A DNA stretch of 64,000 nucleotides from Xanthobacter oligotrophicus (GTDB lineage Bacteria > Pseudomonadota > Alphaproteobacteria > Rhizobiales > Xanthobacteraceae), in the NCBI RefSeq assembly GCF_008364685.1, contig NZ_VTTL01000011.1, positions 1 to 64,000 of the forward strand, written 5' to 3'. The notes below the pieces were generated by a model. The model worked only from the letters and a program-made list of their open reading frames with translations, had not been told where the DNA came from and searched no databases. This document shows positions 25,230 through 36,383 of this stretch, piece by piece; the first letter of the stretch is position 1, and each line of letters opens with the position of its first letter. Position numbers and translations under genes: made by a program.

Positions 25230-26375
25230 ATGGCCCCGATGAGCAGGGACGGGGAGGGGATCGCCGAGTGTGTGGCGGGGAGCGTTCGCGCAGTTGCAGG
25301 ACGCATGACTGGGACCTTCGTGGCCGCAGGGCTCTTCGTCGCGGTGGCCTTGGCAACATCGGCCGGCTCGGCCAGGGCGCAGTTCCTTCGCCCGGACGAA
25401 ATTTCAGTCGGCACGGGAGCCGCCGGCGCCCTCAGCGTCCTTTCCTCCATCGATCTGGTGGAGATGGGTGAATTGCTCGAGGACTGGCGCGCGCGCTACC
25501 CGGACATCAAGCTGACCTATCGGCATAAGAACTCGCTGGATGTGTACTCCGATGTAGTCGAGTGCAACGAGGCGCGGCCGTGTCCCGATCTCGCCTGGAG
25601 TTCCGCCATGGATCTCCAAATCAAGCTGGTGAATGACGGTTATGCTGCCCGGCACGAGACGGCGGCCGCCTCGGTGCTGCCGCCGTGGGCGGTGTGGCGG
25701 AACGAAGCCTTCGGAGTTACGGCTGAACCTATCGTCCTCGTCTACAACAAGATGCGGGTGCCTCCGGAAGACGTGCCGCGCACCCATGCCGATTTCATCC
25801 GCCTCCTGCGGGAGAAGGGCGCTGCCTACCGGGGCAAGGTCGCGGCTTACGACCCCGAACGTAGCGGGACCGGCTTTCTGTTCTGGAACAGCGATGTGCG
25901 CATCACCTCGGAGACCTGGCAGTTGGTCCGGGCCTTGGGTCGGACGGGGCCGAAACTCTATTCCTTCGCCCACACCATGCTGGATCGCGTGTCGGATGGA
26001 GACCACCTGTTCGCCTACAATATGATCTCGTCCTATGCGCGGGCGCGGGCGATGGAGGAGCCGGCCCTCGGCGTCGTCACCTTCGAGGACTATACGCTGG
26101 TGATGACGCGCATCGCCCTCATTCCCAAGCAGGCTCCGCACCCGGAGCAGGCGCATCTTTTCCTGGAGTTTCTCCTGTCCCGCGAAGGCCAGTCCGATCT
26201 TGCGCGCCGTGCGTTCGGGGCGGTCCGGCTGGACATGACGACGCCTGGTGATGCCGGTGCCGATCCCGCGAGGCTCCGTCCAATACACGTGGGACCTCAG
26301 CTTCTCACCTACCAGGATCAGTCCAAGCGCCGGATATTCTTCCGCGAATGGCGAAAGACCCTTGAGACTGAATGA
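25230..26375 (+). CDS. PgtC-like periplasmic substrate-binding protein
   Basis: 381 residues with a signal/anchor segment (FVAAGLFVAVALATSAGSAR) and a class-II binding-protein fold: LSVLSSIDLVEMGELLEDWR at the start, then CPDLAWSSAMDLQIKLVNDG, VLVYNKMRVPPEDVPRT and VALIPKQAP-like strand IALIPKQAPHPEQAHLFLEF. It resembles iron-type or PgtC binding proteins. No ABC permease or ATPase gene is near. It is divergent from the two-component system, so as with Salmonella PgtC it may be an accessory sensor that presents ligand to the kinase. ggagg precedes the chosen ATG. Confidence 0.75.
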   Translation: MAPMSRDGEGIAECVAGSVRAVAGRMTGTFVAAGLFVAVALATSAGSARAQFLRPDEISVGTGAAGALSVLSSIDLVEMGELLEDWRARYPDIKLTYRHKNSLDVYSDVVECNEARPCPDLAWSSAMDLQIKLVNDGYAARHETAAASVLPPWAVWRNEAFGVTAEPIVLVYNKMRVPPEDVPRTHADFIRLLREKGAAYRGKVAAYDPERSGTGFLFWNSDVRITSETWQLVRALGRTGPKLYSFAHTMLDRVSDGDHLFAYNMISSYARARAMEEPALGVVTFEDYTLVMTRIALIPKQAPHPEQAHLFLEFLLSREGQSDLARRAFGAVRLDMTTPGDAGADPARLRPIHVGPQLLTYQDQSKRRIFFREWRKTLETE

Positions 26376-26593
26376 TCTCAGGGCGCATGACCGGCCGTCC
26401 GCGTCAGACGACAGTCGCGCGTGACGTGACAGCTTCTTGACAGGTTCTCTCCCCTACGCTCGCGCCGATGCCGCCATGCGATGGGCTGCGCCAAGTCTCT
26501 GCAAGGGACCGGCGGGCTGCAGGCGGCTGGACGAAGCAACAACAAGCAGCGCAGGGACGCCGCGTGCGGCTGCGCCGGCATGGGAGACAACGC

Positions 26594-27916
26594 ATGGTCG
26601 GGCCTTCGGCAACCGCCGTTCCATCCACCGCGACCGCAGAGGTGCCTGCGATCAAATCGAGAACCGCAGCAATCCTGCGCTCGACCAGCGGAAACTTCCT
26701 TGAGCAGTTTGACTTTTTTCTTTTCGGTTTCTACGCGACGTCGATTTCCAAGGCGTTCTTCCCGACCGGAAATGAAGTCACGGAGCTGCTCCTCACCTTC
26801 ACGACCTTCTGGCTCGGCGCGCTGATGCGGCCGGTGGGCGCGATCGTGCTCGGCGCCTATCTCGATCATATTGGCCGCCGCAAGGGGCTGATCGTGACGC
26901 TCGGAATCATGGCCGCCGGCACGGTGCTCATCGCAGTGTGCCCCACCTACGCACAGATCGGCATCGCCGCGCCGCTCATCGTGCTCTTCGGTCGCCTGTT
27001 GCAGGGCTTCTCGGCGGGCGTGGAGCTGGGCGGCGTCTCGATCTACCTGTTCGAGATCGCGACGCCCGGCAACAAGGGCTTCTACACCTCGTTCCAGTCG
27101 GCCAGCCAGCAGGTTGCCATCTTCTTCGCGGCCATCATCGGCTTCTCGCTGAGCCAGCTGATGCCGTCCGAGACCATCTCCGCGTGGGGCTGGCGCATTC
27201 CCTTCTTCATCGGCTGCGCGATCATCCCCTTCATCTTCTTCATCCGCCGCACGCTTGAGGAGACCCCCGAGTTCCTCAAGCAGAAGAAGCACCCGACCCA
27301 GCGCGAAGTCTTCGCCGCGATGCTCGCCAACTGGCGGATCGTGCTGCTCGGCATGATGCTGACCGCCATGACCACGGTGACCTTCTACTTCATCACCGTC
27401 TACACCCCCACCTTCGGCAAGAACGTGCTGAAGCTGTCCATCACCGACAGTCTTCTGGTCACGCTGCTGGTGGCGACCACCAACTTCATCTGGCTGCCCA
27501 TCGGCGGCGCGATCTCGGACCGCGTGGGTCGCCGTCCGGTGCTGCTGACCATCGCCATCCTGGCGCTGGCGACGGCCTATCCCGCCCTCGCGTGGCTGGT
27601 GGTGGAGCCGACCTTCAACAAGATGCTAATGGTGGAGCTGTGGTTCTCCCTGTGCTTCGGCGTCTATAACGGCGCCATGGTGGCGGCCTTGTCCGAAGAA
27701 GTGCCCGCCCATGTGCGCACCACCTGCTTCTCGCTCGCCTTCGCCCTCGCCGTAGCCCTGTTCGGCACGTTCACGCCCCTGGTCTCCACCTGGCTGATCG
27801 ACATGACGGGCAACCGCGCGGCACCGGGCTTCTGGCTCATGGCCGCGGCCGCCTCGGGCCTGATAGCGACCATCCTCATCTATCGCGGTCGTGGCGCCGC
27901 CCCTGCGCGGAGCTGA
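26594..27916 (+). CDS. tcuC: Citrate/tricarballylate-proton MFS symporter
   Basis: 440 residues, about 12 membrane segments. The metabolite:H+ symporter signature appears as [20 protein letters not shown] at the N-terminus and [11 protein letters not shown] in loop 2-3, with [11 protein letters not shown] in the second half. Close in style to CitA/TcuC of enteric bacteria. First gene of a tight series with tcuA (4-base gap) and tcuB. Start at MVGPSATAV after a ggag site. The 218-base leader contains a TTGACA at 26437-26442 but no clear -10 match. Confidence 0.85.
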   Translation: MVGPSATAVPSTATAEVPAIKSRTAAILRSTSGNFLEQFDFFLFGFYATSISKAFFPTGNEVTELLLTFTTFWLGALMRPVGAIVLGAYLDHIGRRKGLIVTLGIMAAGTVLIAVCPTYAQIGIAAPLIVLFGRLLQGFSAGVELGGVSIYLFEIATPGNKGFYTSFQSASQQVAIFFAAIIGFSLSQLMPSETISAWGWRIPFFIGCAIIPFIFFIRRTLEETPEFLKQKKHPTQREVFAAMLANWRIVLLGMMLTAMTTVTFYFITVYTPTFGKNVLKLSITDSLLVTLLVATTNFIWLPIGGAISDRVGRRPVLLTIAILALATAYPALAWLVVEPTFNKMLMVELWFSLCFGVYNGAMVAALSEEVPAHVRTTCFSLAFALAVALFGTFTPLVSTWLIDMTGNRAAPGFWLMAAAASGLIATILIYRGRGAAPARS

Positions 27917-27920
27917 GCGG

Positions 27921-29318
27921 ATGGACGCGACGCTCGCCAGCATGGACGTCCTCGTCATCGGTGGCGGAAACGCGGGGCTTTGCGCTGCCATCTCAGCGCG
28001 ACGCTCCGGCGCTTCCGTCCTGGTCGTGGAGGCGGCCCCGAAATTCTACCGTGGCGGCAACACGCGCCACACCCGCAACATGCGCTGTGCCCACGACAGC
28101 GCCACGAAGATCCTCTCCGGCCCCTACACGCAGGACGAATTCTTCGAAGACCTCCTGCGGGTCACCCAGGGCCAGACGGACGAGGTCCTCGCCCGGCTGA
28201 TGATCCGCGAATCCCAGGACATGCTGGGGTGGATCGTGGAACAGGGCGTGCGCTGGCAGCCCTCGCTGGGCGGCACGCTCAGCCTCGGCCGTACCAATTC
28301 GTTCTTCCTCGGCGGCGGCCGGGCCATGCTCAATGCGCTCTATCTCACCGCCGAGCGCCTCGGCGTCGAGGTCCTCTACGACACCGAGGTGGTCGAGATG
28401 GAGATGGAAGGCGGACGCTGCAGCGGCGTCCTCGTCCGTCGCCCGGATGGCATGCATCGCATTTCCGCCAGGGCCGTCGTCGCCGCCGCCGGCGGCTTCG
28501 AGGCCAACATCGACTGGCTGAAGGAGGCCTGGGGCCCCTCCGCCGGCAATTTTCTCATCCGCGGCACGCCCTACAACCGGGGAACCGTGCTGAAGATGCT
28601 GATGGACAAGGGTGTGGAGACGATCCGCGATCCCACCCAGTGCCATGCGGTCGCCATCGATGCGCGGGCCCCGAAGTTCGATGGCGGCATCATCACGCGG
28701 CTCGACTGCGTGGTCTTCGGTATCGTCGTCAACAACCGGGCCGAGCGCTTTTACGACGAGGGCGAGGACATCTGGCCCAAGCGCTACGCCATCTGGGGCC
28801 GTCTCGTGGCCCAGCAGCCCGACCAGATCGCCTACATCCTTTTCGATGCCTCCTCGCTCGAGCTGTTCATGCCCTCCCTGTACCCACCCATCGCGGCACC
28901 CACCATCGCCGAGCTGGCGGGCAAGCTCGGCCTCGATTCCGAGGCCCTCACCCGCACCGTGGAGGGCTTCAACGCCGCCGTTCGGCCCGGCACCTTCGAC
29001 GACAAGATCCTCGACGATTGCCGCACCGATGGCCTGACGCCGCCCAAATCCCACTGGGCGCGCAAGCTCCAGACGGCGCCCTACTACGCCTATCCGGTGC
29101 GGCCGGGCATCACCTTCACCTATCTCGGCGTCCGCGTCGGCGCCGATGCGCGCATGCGGACGGCCGACGGGACAGGCGCGGACAATCTGTTCGCCGCCGG
29201 GGAGATCATGGCCGGCAACGTGCTCGGCCGCGGCTATGCCGCGGGCATCGGCATGACCATTGGCAGCGTGTTCGGGCGCATCGCGGGACGGGAGGCGGCC
29301 GACCATGCACGCCACTGA
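27921..29318 (+). CDS. tcuA: FAD-dependent tricarballylate dehydrogenase
   Basis: 465 residues. FAD-binding GGGNAGLCAAISARRSGASV near the N-terminus, YRGGNTRHTRNMR, and the C-terminal closure NLFAAGEIMAGNVLGRGYAA match TcuA of the FrdA/succinate-dehydrogenase-like flavoprotein family. It oxidises tricarballylate to cis-aconitate and hands electrons to TcuB. A later in-frame ATG (MDVLVIGGG) is possible. Gene order tcuC-tcuA-tcuB supports the call; enteric operons run in the order tcuA-tcuB-tcuC. Confidence 0.9.
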   Translation: MDATLASMDVLVIGGGNAGLCAAISARRSGASVLVVEAAPKFYRGGNTRHTRNMRCAHDSATKILSGPYTQDEFFEDLLRVTQGQTDEVLARLMIRESQDMLGWIVEQGVRWQPSLGGTLSLGRTNSFFLGGGRAMLNALYLTAERLGVEVLYDTEVVEMEMEGGRCSGVLVRRPDGMHRISARAVVAAAGGFEANIDWLKEAWGPSAGNFLIRGTPYNRGTVLKMLMDKGVETIRDPTQCHAVAIDARAPKFDGGIITRLDCVVFGIVVNNRAERFYDEGEDIWPKRYAIWGRLVAQQPDQIAYILFDASSLELFMPSLYPPIAAPTIAELAGKLGLDSEALTRTVEGFNAAVRPGTFDDKILDDCRTDGLTPPKSHWARKLQTAPYYAYPVRPGITFTYLGVRVGADARMRTADGTGADNLFAAGEIMAGNVLGRGYAAGIGMTIGSVFGRIAGREAADHARH

Positions 29319-30402
29319 AGCTTTGAAGGAGGCCGACCGCCTGATGACGGTCTGCAACTCCTGCCGCTATTGCGAAGGCCTGTGCGCGGTGTTTCCCGCC
29401 ATGGAGATGCGGCGCGCCTTCACCAGCGGCGACCTCAATTACCTCGCCAATCTGTGCCACGCCTGCGGGGCGTGCTACACCGACTGCCAGTTCTCGCCGC
29501 CCCACGAATTCAACGTGAATGTGCCGCGGACGCTGGCGACGGTGCGGGCGCAGTCTTACGCGCACTATGCCTGGCCCGGAGCCTTGGCGGTGCTGTTCCG
29601 TCGCAACGGGCTGTTCGTGGCGCTGGCGACGGCGGCGAGCGTGGCGCTCTTTATCTTCGCCTTCATGGGGGCGGGCGGCGCGCATTTCGGCGAGGCCGTA
29701 CAGGGAACCGGCGCGTTCTACCGCATCATGCCCCATGAGCTGATCGCCTGGCTGTTCGGCGGCGTCTTCACGTTCGGCCTGGTCGCGCTGGCCCTGTCGC
29801 TGCGCCGCTTCTGGCGGGACATCGGCGATGCCGCCGAGAGCCCGCTTGCGCCGCGCCCGCTCTGGCAGGCCATCAAGGATGCGGGCTCGCTGCGCTATCT
29901 CGATGGCGGCGGGGTGGGCTGCTACAACAAGGACGAGAAGCCGGACGACAACCGCCGCTTCTACCATCACCTCACCTTCTACGGCTTCATGCTCTGCTTC
30001 GCCGCCACCAGCGTCGGCGCGCTCTACCACTTCCTGTTCGGTTGGGAGGCGCCCTATCCCTGGTGGGACCTGCCGGTGGTGATCGGCACCCTCGGTGGCC
30101 TGGGCCTCGTGGTCGGCCCCATCGGCCTCCTGCGCGTCAGGCGCCAGCGCGACCCGGCCCTCCTGAGCGAGGTCGGCGCGGGCATGGACAAGGCTTTCAC
30201 GGTGATGCTGCTGCTCACCGCCGCGTCGGGTCTGCTGCTGCTCGTCCTGCGGGCGACGCCGGCCATGAATGCGCTGCTGGCGATCCATCTCGGCATCGTG
30301 TTCGCCCTGTTCCTGAGCCTGCCCTACGGACGGTTCGTGCACGGGCTCTACCGCTTCGCCGCGCTGGTCCGCTACGCGCAGGAGCGTGCCCGCGACGCCT
30401 GA
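29305..30402 (+). CDS. tcuB: Tricarballylate utilisation protein B, iron-sulfur/membrane electron carrier
   Basis: 365 residues. Two Cys clusters, CNSCRYCEGLC near residue 14 and CHACGACYTDC near residue 50, suit 4Fe-4S centres. About six membrane segments follow, with His residues (FYHHLTFYGFM) likely for heme b. It re-oxidises TcuA flavin into the quinone pool. The ATG overlaps the tcuA end by 14 bases. The protein is the usual size for TcuB/CitB. Confidence 0.9.
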   Translation: MHATEALKEADRLMTVCNSCRYCEGLCAVFPAMEMRRAFTSGDLNYLANLCHACGACYTDCQFSPPHEFNVNVPRTLATVRAQSYAHYAWPGALAVLFRRNGLFVALATAASVALFIFAFMGAGGAHFGEAVQGTGAFYRIMPHELIAWLFGGVFTFGLVALALSLRRFWRDIGDAAESPLAPRPLWQAIKDAGSLRYLDGGGVGCYNKDEKPDDNRRFYHHLTFYGFMLCFAATSVGALYHFLFGWEAPYPWWDLPVVIGTLGGLGLVVGPIGLLRVRRQRDPALLSEVGAGMDKAFTVMLLLTAASGLLLLVLRATPAMNALLAIHLGIVFALFLSLPYGRFVHGLYRFAALVRYAQERARDA

Positions 30403-30506
30403 TGCCAGGTCCCCGCGCGCACCTGCGGTATGCGCTCGGGCCGAGCCTTTCCGACCCCGGCGGGGTCGGCGGAATAAAGAAAAGATCAATCACGGGAGGA
30501 TGGGGC

Positions 30507-31298
30507 ATGACGATCGCGAGAGGCTGGCTTTCCGCGCTGCTGGTGGGCGTCACGCTGGCGCTGCCGGCCGCGGTGCAGGCCGAGGAGGTCAGGGTGATGA
30601 TTTCGGGCGGCTTCTCCGCCGCCTACAAGCAGCTCGTCCCGCAGTTCGAGCGTGCCACGGGCCATACGGTCTCGACGGCCTACGGACCCTCCATGGGCAC
30701 CACCGAGAACGCCATTCCGGTGCGCCTCGCCCGCGGCGAACCCGTGGACGTGCTCATCATGGTGGGCGAAGCCCTCACCGGCCTGACGGAGCAGGGCAAG
30801 GCGGACAAGGCCTCGCGCGTCGATCTCGCCCGCTCGCCCATCGGCATCGCCGTGCGGGCCGGCGCGCCGAAGCCGGATATCTCCTCGGTCGATGGCCTGC
30901 GCGCCGCGCTGCTCGCTGCCAAATCGATCGCCTATTCCGACAGCGCGAGCGGCGTCTATGTGGAGAAAGAGCTGTTCAAGCGCCTCGGCATCGAGGAGGA
31001 GATGAATGGCAAGGCCCGCATGATTCCGGCAGAACCCGTGGCTGCGGTGGTGGCGCGGGGCGATGCGGAACTCGGCTTCCAGCAGATCAGCGAGCTGCTG
31101 CCTGTTGCCGGCGTGGAGGTTGTGGGTCCCATTCCCGAAAGCGTACAGAAGATCACCATCTTCGCGGCAGGCATCTCCACGAAGGCGGTCTCCGCCAAGG
31201 CGGGCGCGGACCTCATCGCCTTCCTCGCATCCGCCCAGGCCGCTCCCGTCATCCGCAAGACGGGACTGGACCCCATCGCCCATCCGGCTGGGAAATAG
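30507..31298 (+). CDS. ModA-like periplasmic substrate-binding protein
   Basis: 263 residues with a signal peptide (LSALLVGVTLALPAAVQAEE). The fold is molybdate-binding-protein-like: VRVMISGGFSAAYKQLVPQF, STAYGPSMGTT, VDVLIMVGEAL, SIAYSDSASGVYVEKELFKR, ELGFQQISELLPVAGVEVVG. A gggagg site is 7 bases from the ATG. It follows tcuB by 104 bases without modB or modC, so it is unlikely to be part of a molybdate importer. It may bind an organic acid for sensing or uptake with the tcu system. Confidence 0.75.
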   Translation: MTIARGWLSALLVGVTLALPAAVQAEEVRVMISGGFSAAYKQLVPQFERATGHTVSTAYGPSMGTTENAIPVRLARGEPVDVLIMVGEALTGLTEQGKADKASRVDLARSPIGIAVRAGAPKPDISSVDGLRAALLAAKSIAYSDSASGVYVEKELFKRLGIEEEMNGKARMIPAEPVAAVVARGDAELGFQQISELLPVAGVEVVGPIPESVQKITIFAAGISTKAVSAKAGADLIAFLASAQAAPVIRKTGLDPIAHPAGK

Positions 31299-32002
31299 CG
31301 GCGACTGCAGACCGCGGCGCCGCCAAGAGAGCGGGACGGGCGTCTCCAGCGTCCGTCTGCCTAAAGACGCCATCTCCGCACCGTCCAAGTGCAGAACATG
31401 CCGTTGTCGGGAAGGGTGTTAATGGTTTAGGCCTCTTTGGGGTGCGCAGCTTTGAGGGAACACGAACCTGATCACGCTCAGCCTGGGTAGCGGGGATTTC
31501 ACCAGAACGATGCTCATGTTGGAGAAGCGATCTGGATCGATAGTTTTGAGATCGAGACGTGGGTCGGGATGCACAGGCCGCTTGCTAAGCGAACGCCCTT
31601 GTCGGAACCACATGCTCGCGAGATCAAGCGCTAAAATGTCGACCTTCTTTGATGTCTGCCAATGCGTTTCAAACCAAGACACGACCATTTCGAAAGGGAT
31701 GACGCGCAGCGAAGAATCCATCAAGGGCCGCGCCAAAACCGATGTAATCGGGATCACCAAGCTCCGTTAAGCCGTGCTCGCGGCACAGCCCCGAGTGCGC
31801 GCCCCATGCCTCCCCAGACATTGGCTTTCACGCAGTGCCAAACCAATTTCTGGATTTTCTGGATTTCCAAGCATCCAGAAAGTGACACTTGTAATGCATT
31901 GGAAATGCTCAGATCCTGATTTTCTGGATTTCTGGATTTCCGGCATAGAGTCACATTTTTCTATAAGTAGTAGTATTATATTATAGATACACTCCCTATG
32001 GC
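31299..32002. other. Gene-poor, AT-rich stretch before the integrase remnant
   Basis: About 700 bases. The second half is far more AT-rich than its surroundings. A minus-strand open frame (31419-31760, 113 codons) has no recognisable motif; a neighbouring minus-strand frame (GDPDYIGFGAALDGFF) suggests a decayed gene rather than a working one. Direct repeats at 31847-31941 are listed separately. I see no intact gene. Confidence 0.5.
31847..31941. repeat. TTTCTGGATTT direct repeats with hairpin
   Basis: Two near-identical 21-22 base units (31847-31868 and 31921-31941, one-base indel) are built of tandem CTGGATTT. Between 31856 and 31880 an inverted TTCTGGAT...ATCCAGAA pair forms an 8-bp stem. 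Found only in this AT-rich segment. Confidence 0.65.
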
Positions 32003-32443
32003 CTATTCCACGGCCACTGGCTGGCAATGGGCCGCCCATGCCGTCATCAGCTCGCGGCGCTTCTCCAAGGCATCACCCCGGCGGTAGGCCCGCTCGGTGG
32101 CATCCCCCACGACATGGGAGAGGGCCGCCTCAGCGATCTCCCAAGGGAAGCTCGTCTCCTCTGCGGCCCAGTCCCGGAACGATGAGCGGAAGCCATGGAC
32201 GGTGATCTCCAGCTTCTGGCGGCGCAGGAGCATTTCCATCGCCATGCCGCTCAAGGGGCGGCCCTTCCGCTGCCCCTTGGCCTTGGTGGCATCCAGCACC
32301 CTTTCGATGCGACCTCGGAGCCGCGAGGCCGTCTCGTTCTTCTCCATCCACACCGGTTGCAGGACCGCGAGCACGTCATCGGTGTTGATGTCCGCCAGCT
32401 TCCTCTCGCGGATCTTCGCGCAGTAGGCGGGGCCGAGGGTCAT
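32003..32443 (-). pseudogene. Tyrosine recombinase (phage/island integrase) remnant
   Basis: Carries C-terminal catalytic parts: HGFRSSFRDWAAEET (His-x-x-Arg), then ALSHVVGDATERAYRRGD with the His and the nucleophile Tyr, ending MTAWAAHC. Upstream is the core-binding fragment ADINTDDVLAVLQPVWMEKN. The two are joined directly at KGQRKG/RPLSGMAM, so roughly 80 or more residues with the first catalytic Arg are missing. Reading further upstream, AEKLTPGFRNEKHAAQWKM is in frame but is preceded by a stop. It is therefore a broken integrase. Confidence 0.85.
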
Positions 32444-32786
32444 TTTCCATTGTGCCGCGTGCTTCTCATTCCTGAAGCCGGGCGTCAGCTTCTCGGCCTA
32501 CATCTCCGCCATCTACGCGCGCCAAGCCGCTGACGATATAGCCAATTTGCCATGCTGGCAGGGGGCGCCCGCCGCCCCAGGCCTGTCCTTGCGCCAGGTG
32601 GCCGGATTCCCCCGCGCCGGCCGAAGTGTCGCACCGAGTGGGGCTCCGGCTGGCGTCACAAAGCGTTAAATATGCGCCAGCCTTGAGGATCGCTGCCGAA
32701 ATTTCCGGCAGCATTGAGCCGGGCCGCGCCTCCTGTTACGCGGTTCCCGGCCCAGGCCTCATCCATTGCTGAAGGACGCCGCGACC
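32444..32786. other. Intergenic region, integrase debris to serA
   Basis: 343 bases with the disrupted 5' end of the integrase and the serA leader. No tRNA gene or clear attachment-site duplicate is seen. A gaagga site precedes the serA GTG. Confidence 0.45.
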
Positions 32787-34055
<1,269 letters not shown>

Positions 34056-34859
34056 AGCCGAATCCGATCCGGCGGGCGCATCCTGATGAGATGGTGTGCC
34101 CGCCGGCTCATCCCGGCGCGTCGCCCGGTGGGCGCGGGCTCCTGCTGCGTCGGGGGGCGGCACGGCGGGATCCAGGCCCGATACATGACCCGCCGGCTCG
34201 CATTGCCCCGGGAGCGAGGGCGAATCGAGTGCATCGCGCCTGGCGCGGGACCCAGGCAGGGGGCACCGCGGCACCGGCCGGTCCGAGGGCTCGACGGTAA
34301 ATCGATCCTGATTCCCCGAACGGCCAAGCCCTGCAAAATCCGCATGCTACCGCTGCGATAGTTCAGTCACCGCAGCGCTTCGCGGCGAAAATGGCACACT
34401 TTCCCCTGTCCAGATTCCGCCACAGGTGAGACTTGGCGACCGGTCCCCCGGGGGAGCCGGTCCGTGAGCCGGCTACCGCCCGGAACATTCGGATGGCGAC
34501 CTGAGGTGCGGCCCCTGCTGCTGAGGCGAAAATAGATAGGGATCATAACGTTAAATGGGTTAGGGCGCGGCCTGCGCATCTGTGTGTTTTGGTATCTAGG
34601 TAGGTCAACTAAACAGTGCCATTCCTGCAACACCCGGCGGGAAAGCGGCCGTTAAGGGGCGTGAACGGTACCGTTTCGATTGATCACGGTTTCGCCTTTT
34701 GTATGTTGGCTTGGCGACGAAGGGGGGCAGTCCCCGGTCGCCCACTGCGTGTTCGGGGGGTCTGAGGGCGCAGTGGGAAATCGGGGCAAGAACCCTCTCG
34801 GGGTGCAGCCGCACCGGCGAAGCGGAACTCGCTCCCTCGATCAAACTTGGAGGTCTAAA
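34056..34859. other. Long intergenic region upstream of the porin
   Basis: About 800 bases without a credible gene; open frames here are composition artefacts. A GGCGGGC...GCCCGCC inverted repeat follows serA. The right part holds the porin promoter and a long 5' leader (about 150 bases from the proposed -10). Confidence 0.5.
34680..34707 (+). promoter_or_regulatory. Candidate sigma-70 promoter for the porin gene
   Basis: TTGATC at 34680-34685 and TATGTT at 34702-34707, separated by 16 bases, lie about 150 bases before the porin ATG. Good consensus fit in an otherwise GC-rich leader. Confidence 0.45.
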
Positions 34860-36383
34860 ATGAAGATGGTGAAGAGCCTTCTCCTCGGTAGCGCGGCAGG
34901 TCTCGTCGCAGTCGCTGGAGCCCAGGCCGCCGATCTGCCTGTCAAGGCGAAGGCAGTCGAATACGTGAAGGTCTGCACCGCTTACGGCGCCGGCTACTAC
35001 TACATCCCCGGCACCGACACCTGCATCAAGATCGGCGGCTATGCCCGCTTCGATACGTATGTGAATGCGATCGGTACCTTCAACCCGAACATCACCTCGG
35101 CCGCCGCTGTGGGCTTCCAGGGGCCTGGCTCCGGCGCGGGTGGTACTACATTCGGCTATCCCTTCAAGGACGCCGACGATCCGGATTATGTGACACGTGT
35201 CCGCGGCACGGTCGATTTCGACGCCCGTACCCAGACCGATTACGGCACCTTGCGCTCCTACGTGCGCTTCGGCGCCGAGTGGAACTCCCAGCAGATTGGC
35301 ACGTCGACTGCGTCCGGCGGTGCTACCTGGGGTACTGGCTCGGGTGTGTACTTCGAGCGCGCGTTCATCCAGTTCTCGGGCTTCACGTTCGGTTACACCC
35401 AGTCGTTCTTCGACTCGGGTCTGAACTACATGCTGACCACGCCGCTGTCGGGCTCCAACACCTGGACCACCCTCGCGGCCTACACCGCCCAGTTCGGCAA
35501 CGGCTTCTCCGCCACCCTGTCGCTGGAAGACGCCGCCAACCGCACCACTGGCGTGCAGCTCGCCACGTCTACTGGGTCGTCGGTCGTCGGTACCTGGTAC
35601 AACATCTCCACCGGTGCAACCGGCTTGAGCTACGCAAACTATTCGGCTGGTCAGCAGGCGCCCGACATCGTCGCCAATCTGCGTATCGATCAGGCCTGGG
35701 GTTCGGCCCAGTTGTCTGGCGCGTTGCATCAAGTCGTGGTTGAGAACCCCGGCTATGCCGGCTTTACTCAGGCTGGTCTAACATCGAGCGACAGCTGGGG
35801 TTGGGCGATCGGCGGCACGGTGGAATTCAAGCTCCCCTTCCTCGCCGCGGGTGACAGCATCTTCTTCCAGGCGGGCTACGAAGAGGGCGCCGCCAACTAC
35901 CTCGGTCTCTCTGGGACTTCTCAGGGCCGCGCTACCGGTGTGGGTTCGATTGACCTGAATCAGGTTGGTCAAAACATTGTTGCTTCGGGCGCATTCTACA
36001 CCGTGGCTGACGCGGTGGGCGTGAATCAGTTTGGAGATTACAGCCTGACCAAGGGCTGGCAGATCCAGGGTCAGTTCCGCCACTACTGGACCCCCGGCCT
36101 GCGTTCGGCGCTCTATGCTGGCTACGTCTCCTACGAGACTCCGGACAACGTTGTTGCGGCCAATAACTTCAATCTGTGGCAGGTCGGTGTGAACACCGTC
36201 TGGTCGCCGGTGAAGAACCTCGATATTGCGGCGGAAGCAGTTTACAGCAAGGTCGATGGTTCTGTGCCGCTCGGAAACTATGCAGCGACCAATGCTAGCA
36301 CCGGCTTGCTGACGAGCAATTCGCTCGTCGGCGGCTCCACCGACATCTGGTCGGGTGGCGTGCGCGTGCAGCGTAACTTCTGA
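34860..36383 (+). CDS. Rhizobiales-type outer-membrane porin
   Basis: 507 residues. Signal peptide LLLGSAAGLVAVAGAQAADL, then the diagnostic start of mature Omp2-like porins, VKVCTAYGAGYYYIPGTDTC followed by IKIGGYARFD. The remainder is beta-barrel-like and ends GGVRVQRNF with the C-terminal Phe needed for outer-membrane insertion. ggagg precedes the ATG. A strong terminator follows at 36413, so it is a single-gene unit. General diffusion porin for small solutes. Confidence 0.93.
   Translation: MKMVKSLLLGSAAGLVAVAGAQAADLPVKAKAVEYVKVCTAYGAGYYYIPGTDTCIKIGGYARFDTYVNAIGTFNPNITSAAAVGFQGPGSGAGGTTFGYPFKDADDPDYVTRVRGTVDFDARTQTDYGTLRSYVRFGAEWNSQQIGTSTASGGATWGTGSGVYFERAFIQFSGFTFGYTQSFFDSGLNYMLTTPLSGSNTWTTLAAYTAQFGNGFSATLSLEDAANRTTGVQLATSTGSSVVGTWYNISTGATGLSYANYSAGQQAPDIVANLRIDQAWGSAQLSGALHQVVVENPGYAGFTQAGLTSSDSWGWAIGGTVEFKLPFLAAGDSIFFQAGYEEGAANYLGLSGTSQGRATGVGSIDLNQVGQNIVASGAFYTVADAVGVNQFGDYSLTKGWQIQGQFRHYWTPGLRSALYAGYVSYETPDNVVAANNFNLWQVGVNTVWSPVKNLDIAAEAVYSKVDGSVPLGNYAATNASTGLLTSNSLVGGSTDIWSGGVRVQRNF

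Noticed and set aside
26437-26442. TTGACA upstream of tcuC as a promoter
   Set aside because: No acceptable -10 hexamer at 16-18 bases, so it is not listed as a promoter.
31419-31760. 113-codon minus-strand frame
   Set aside because: No motif, no ribosome site, and a second frame in the same stretch looks equally protein-like; treated as decayed sequence.
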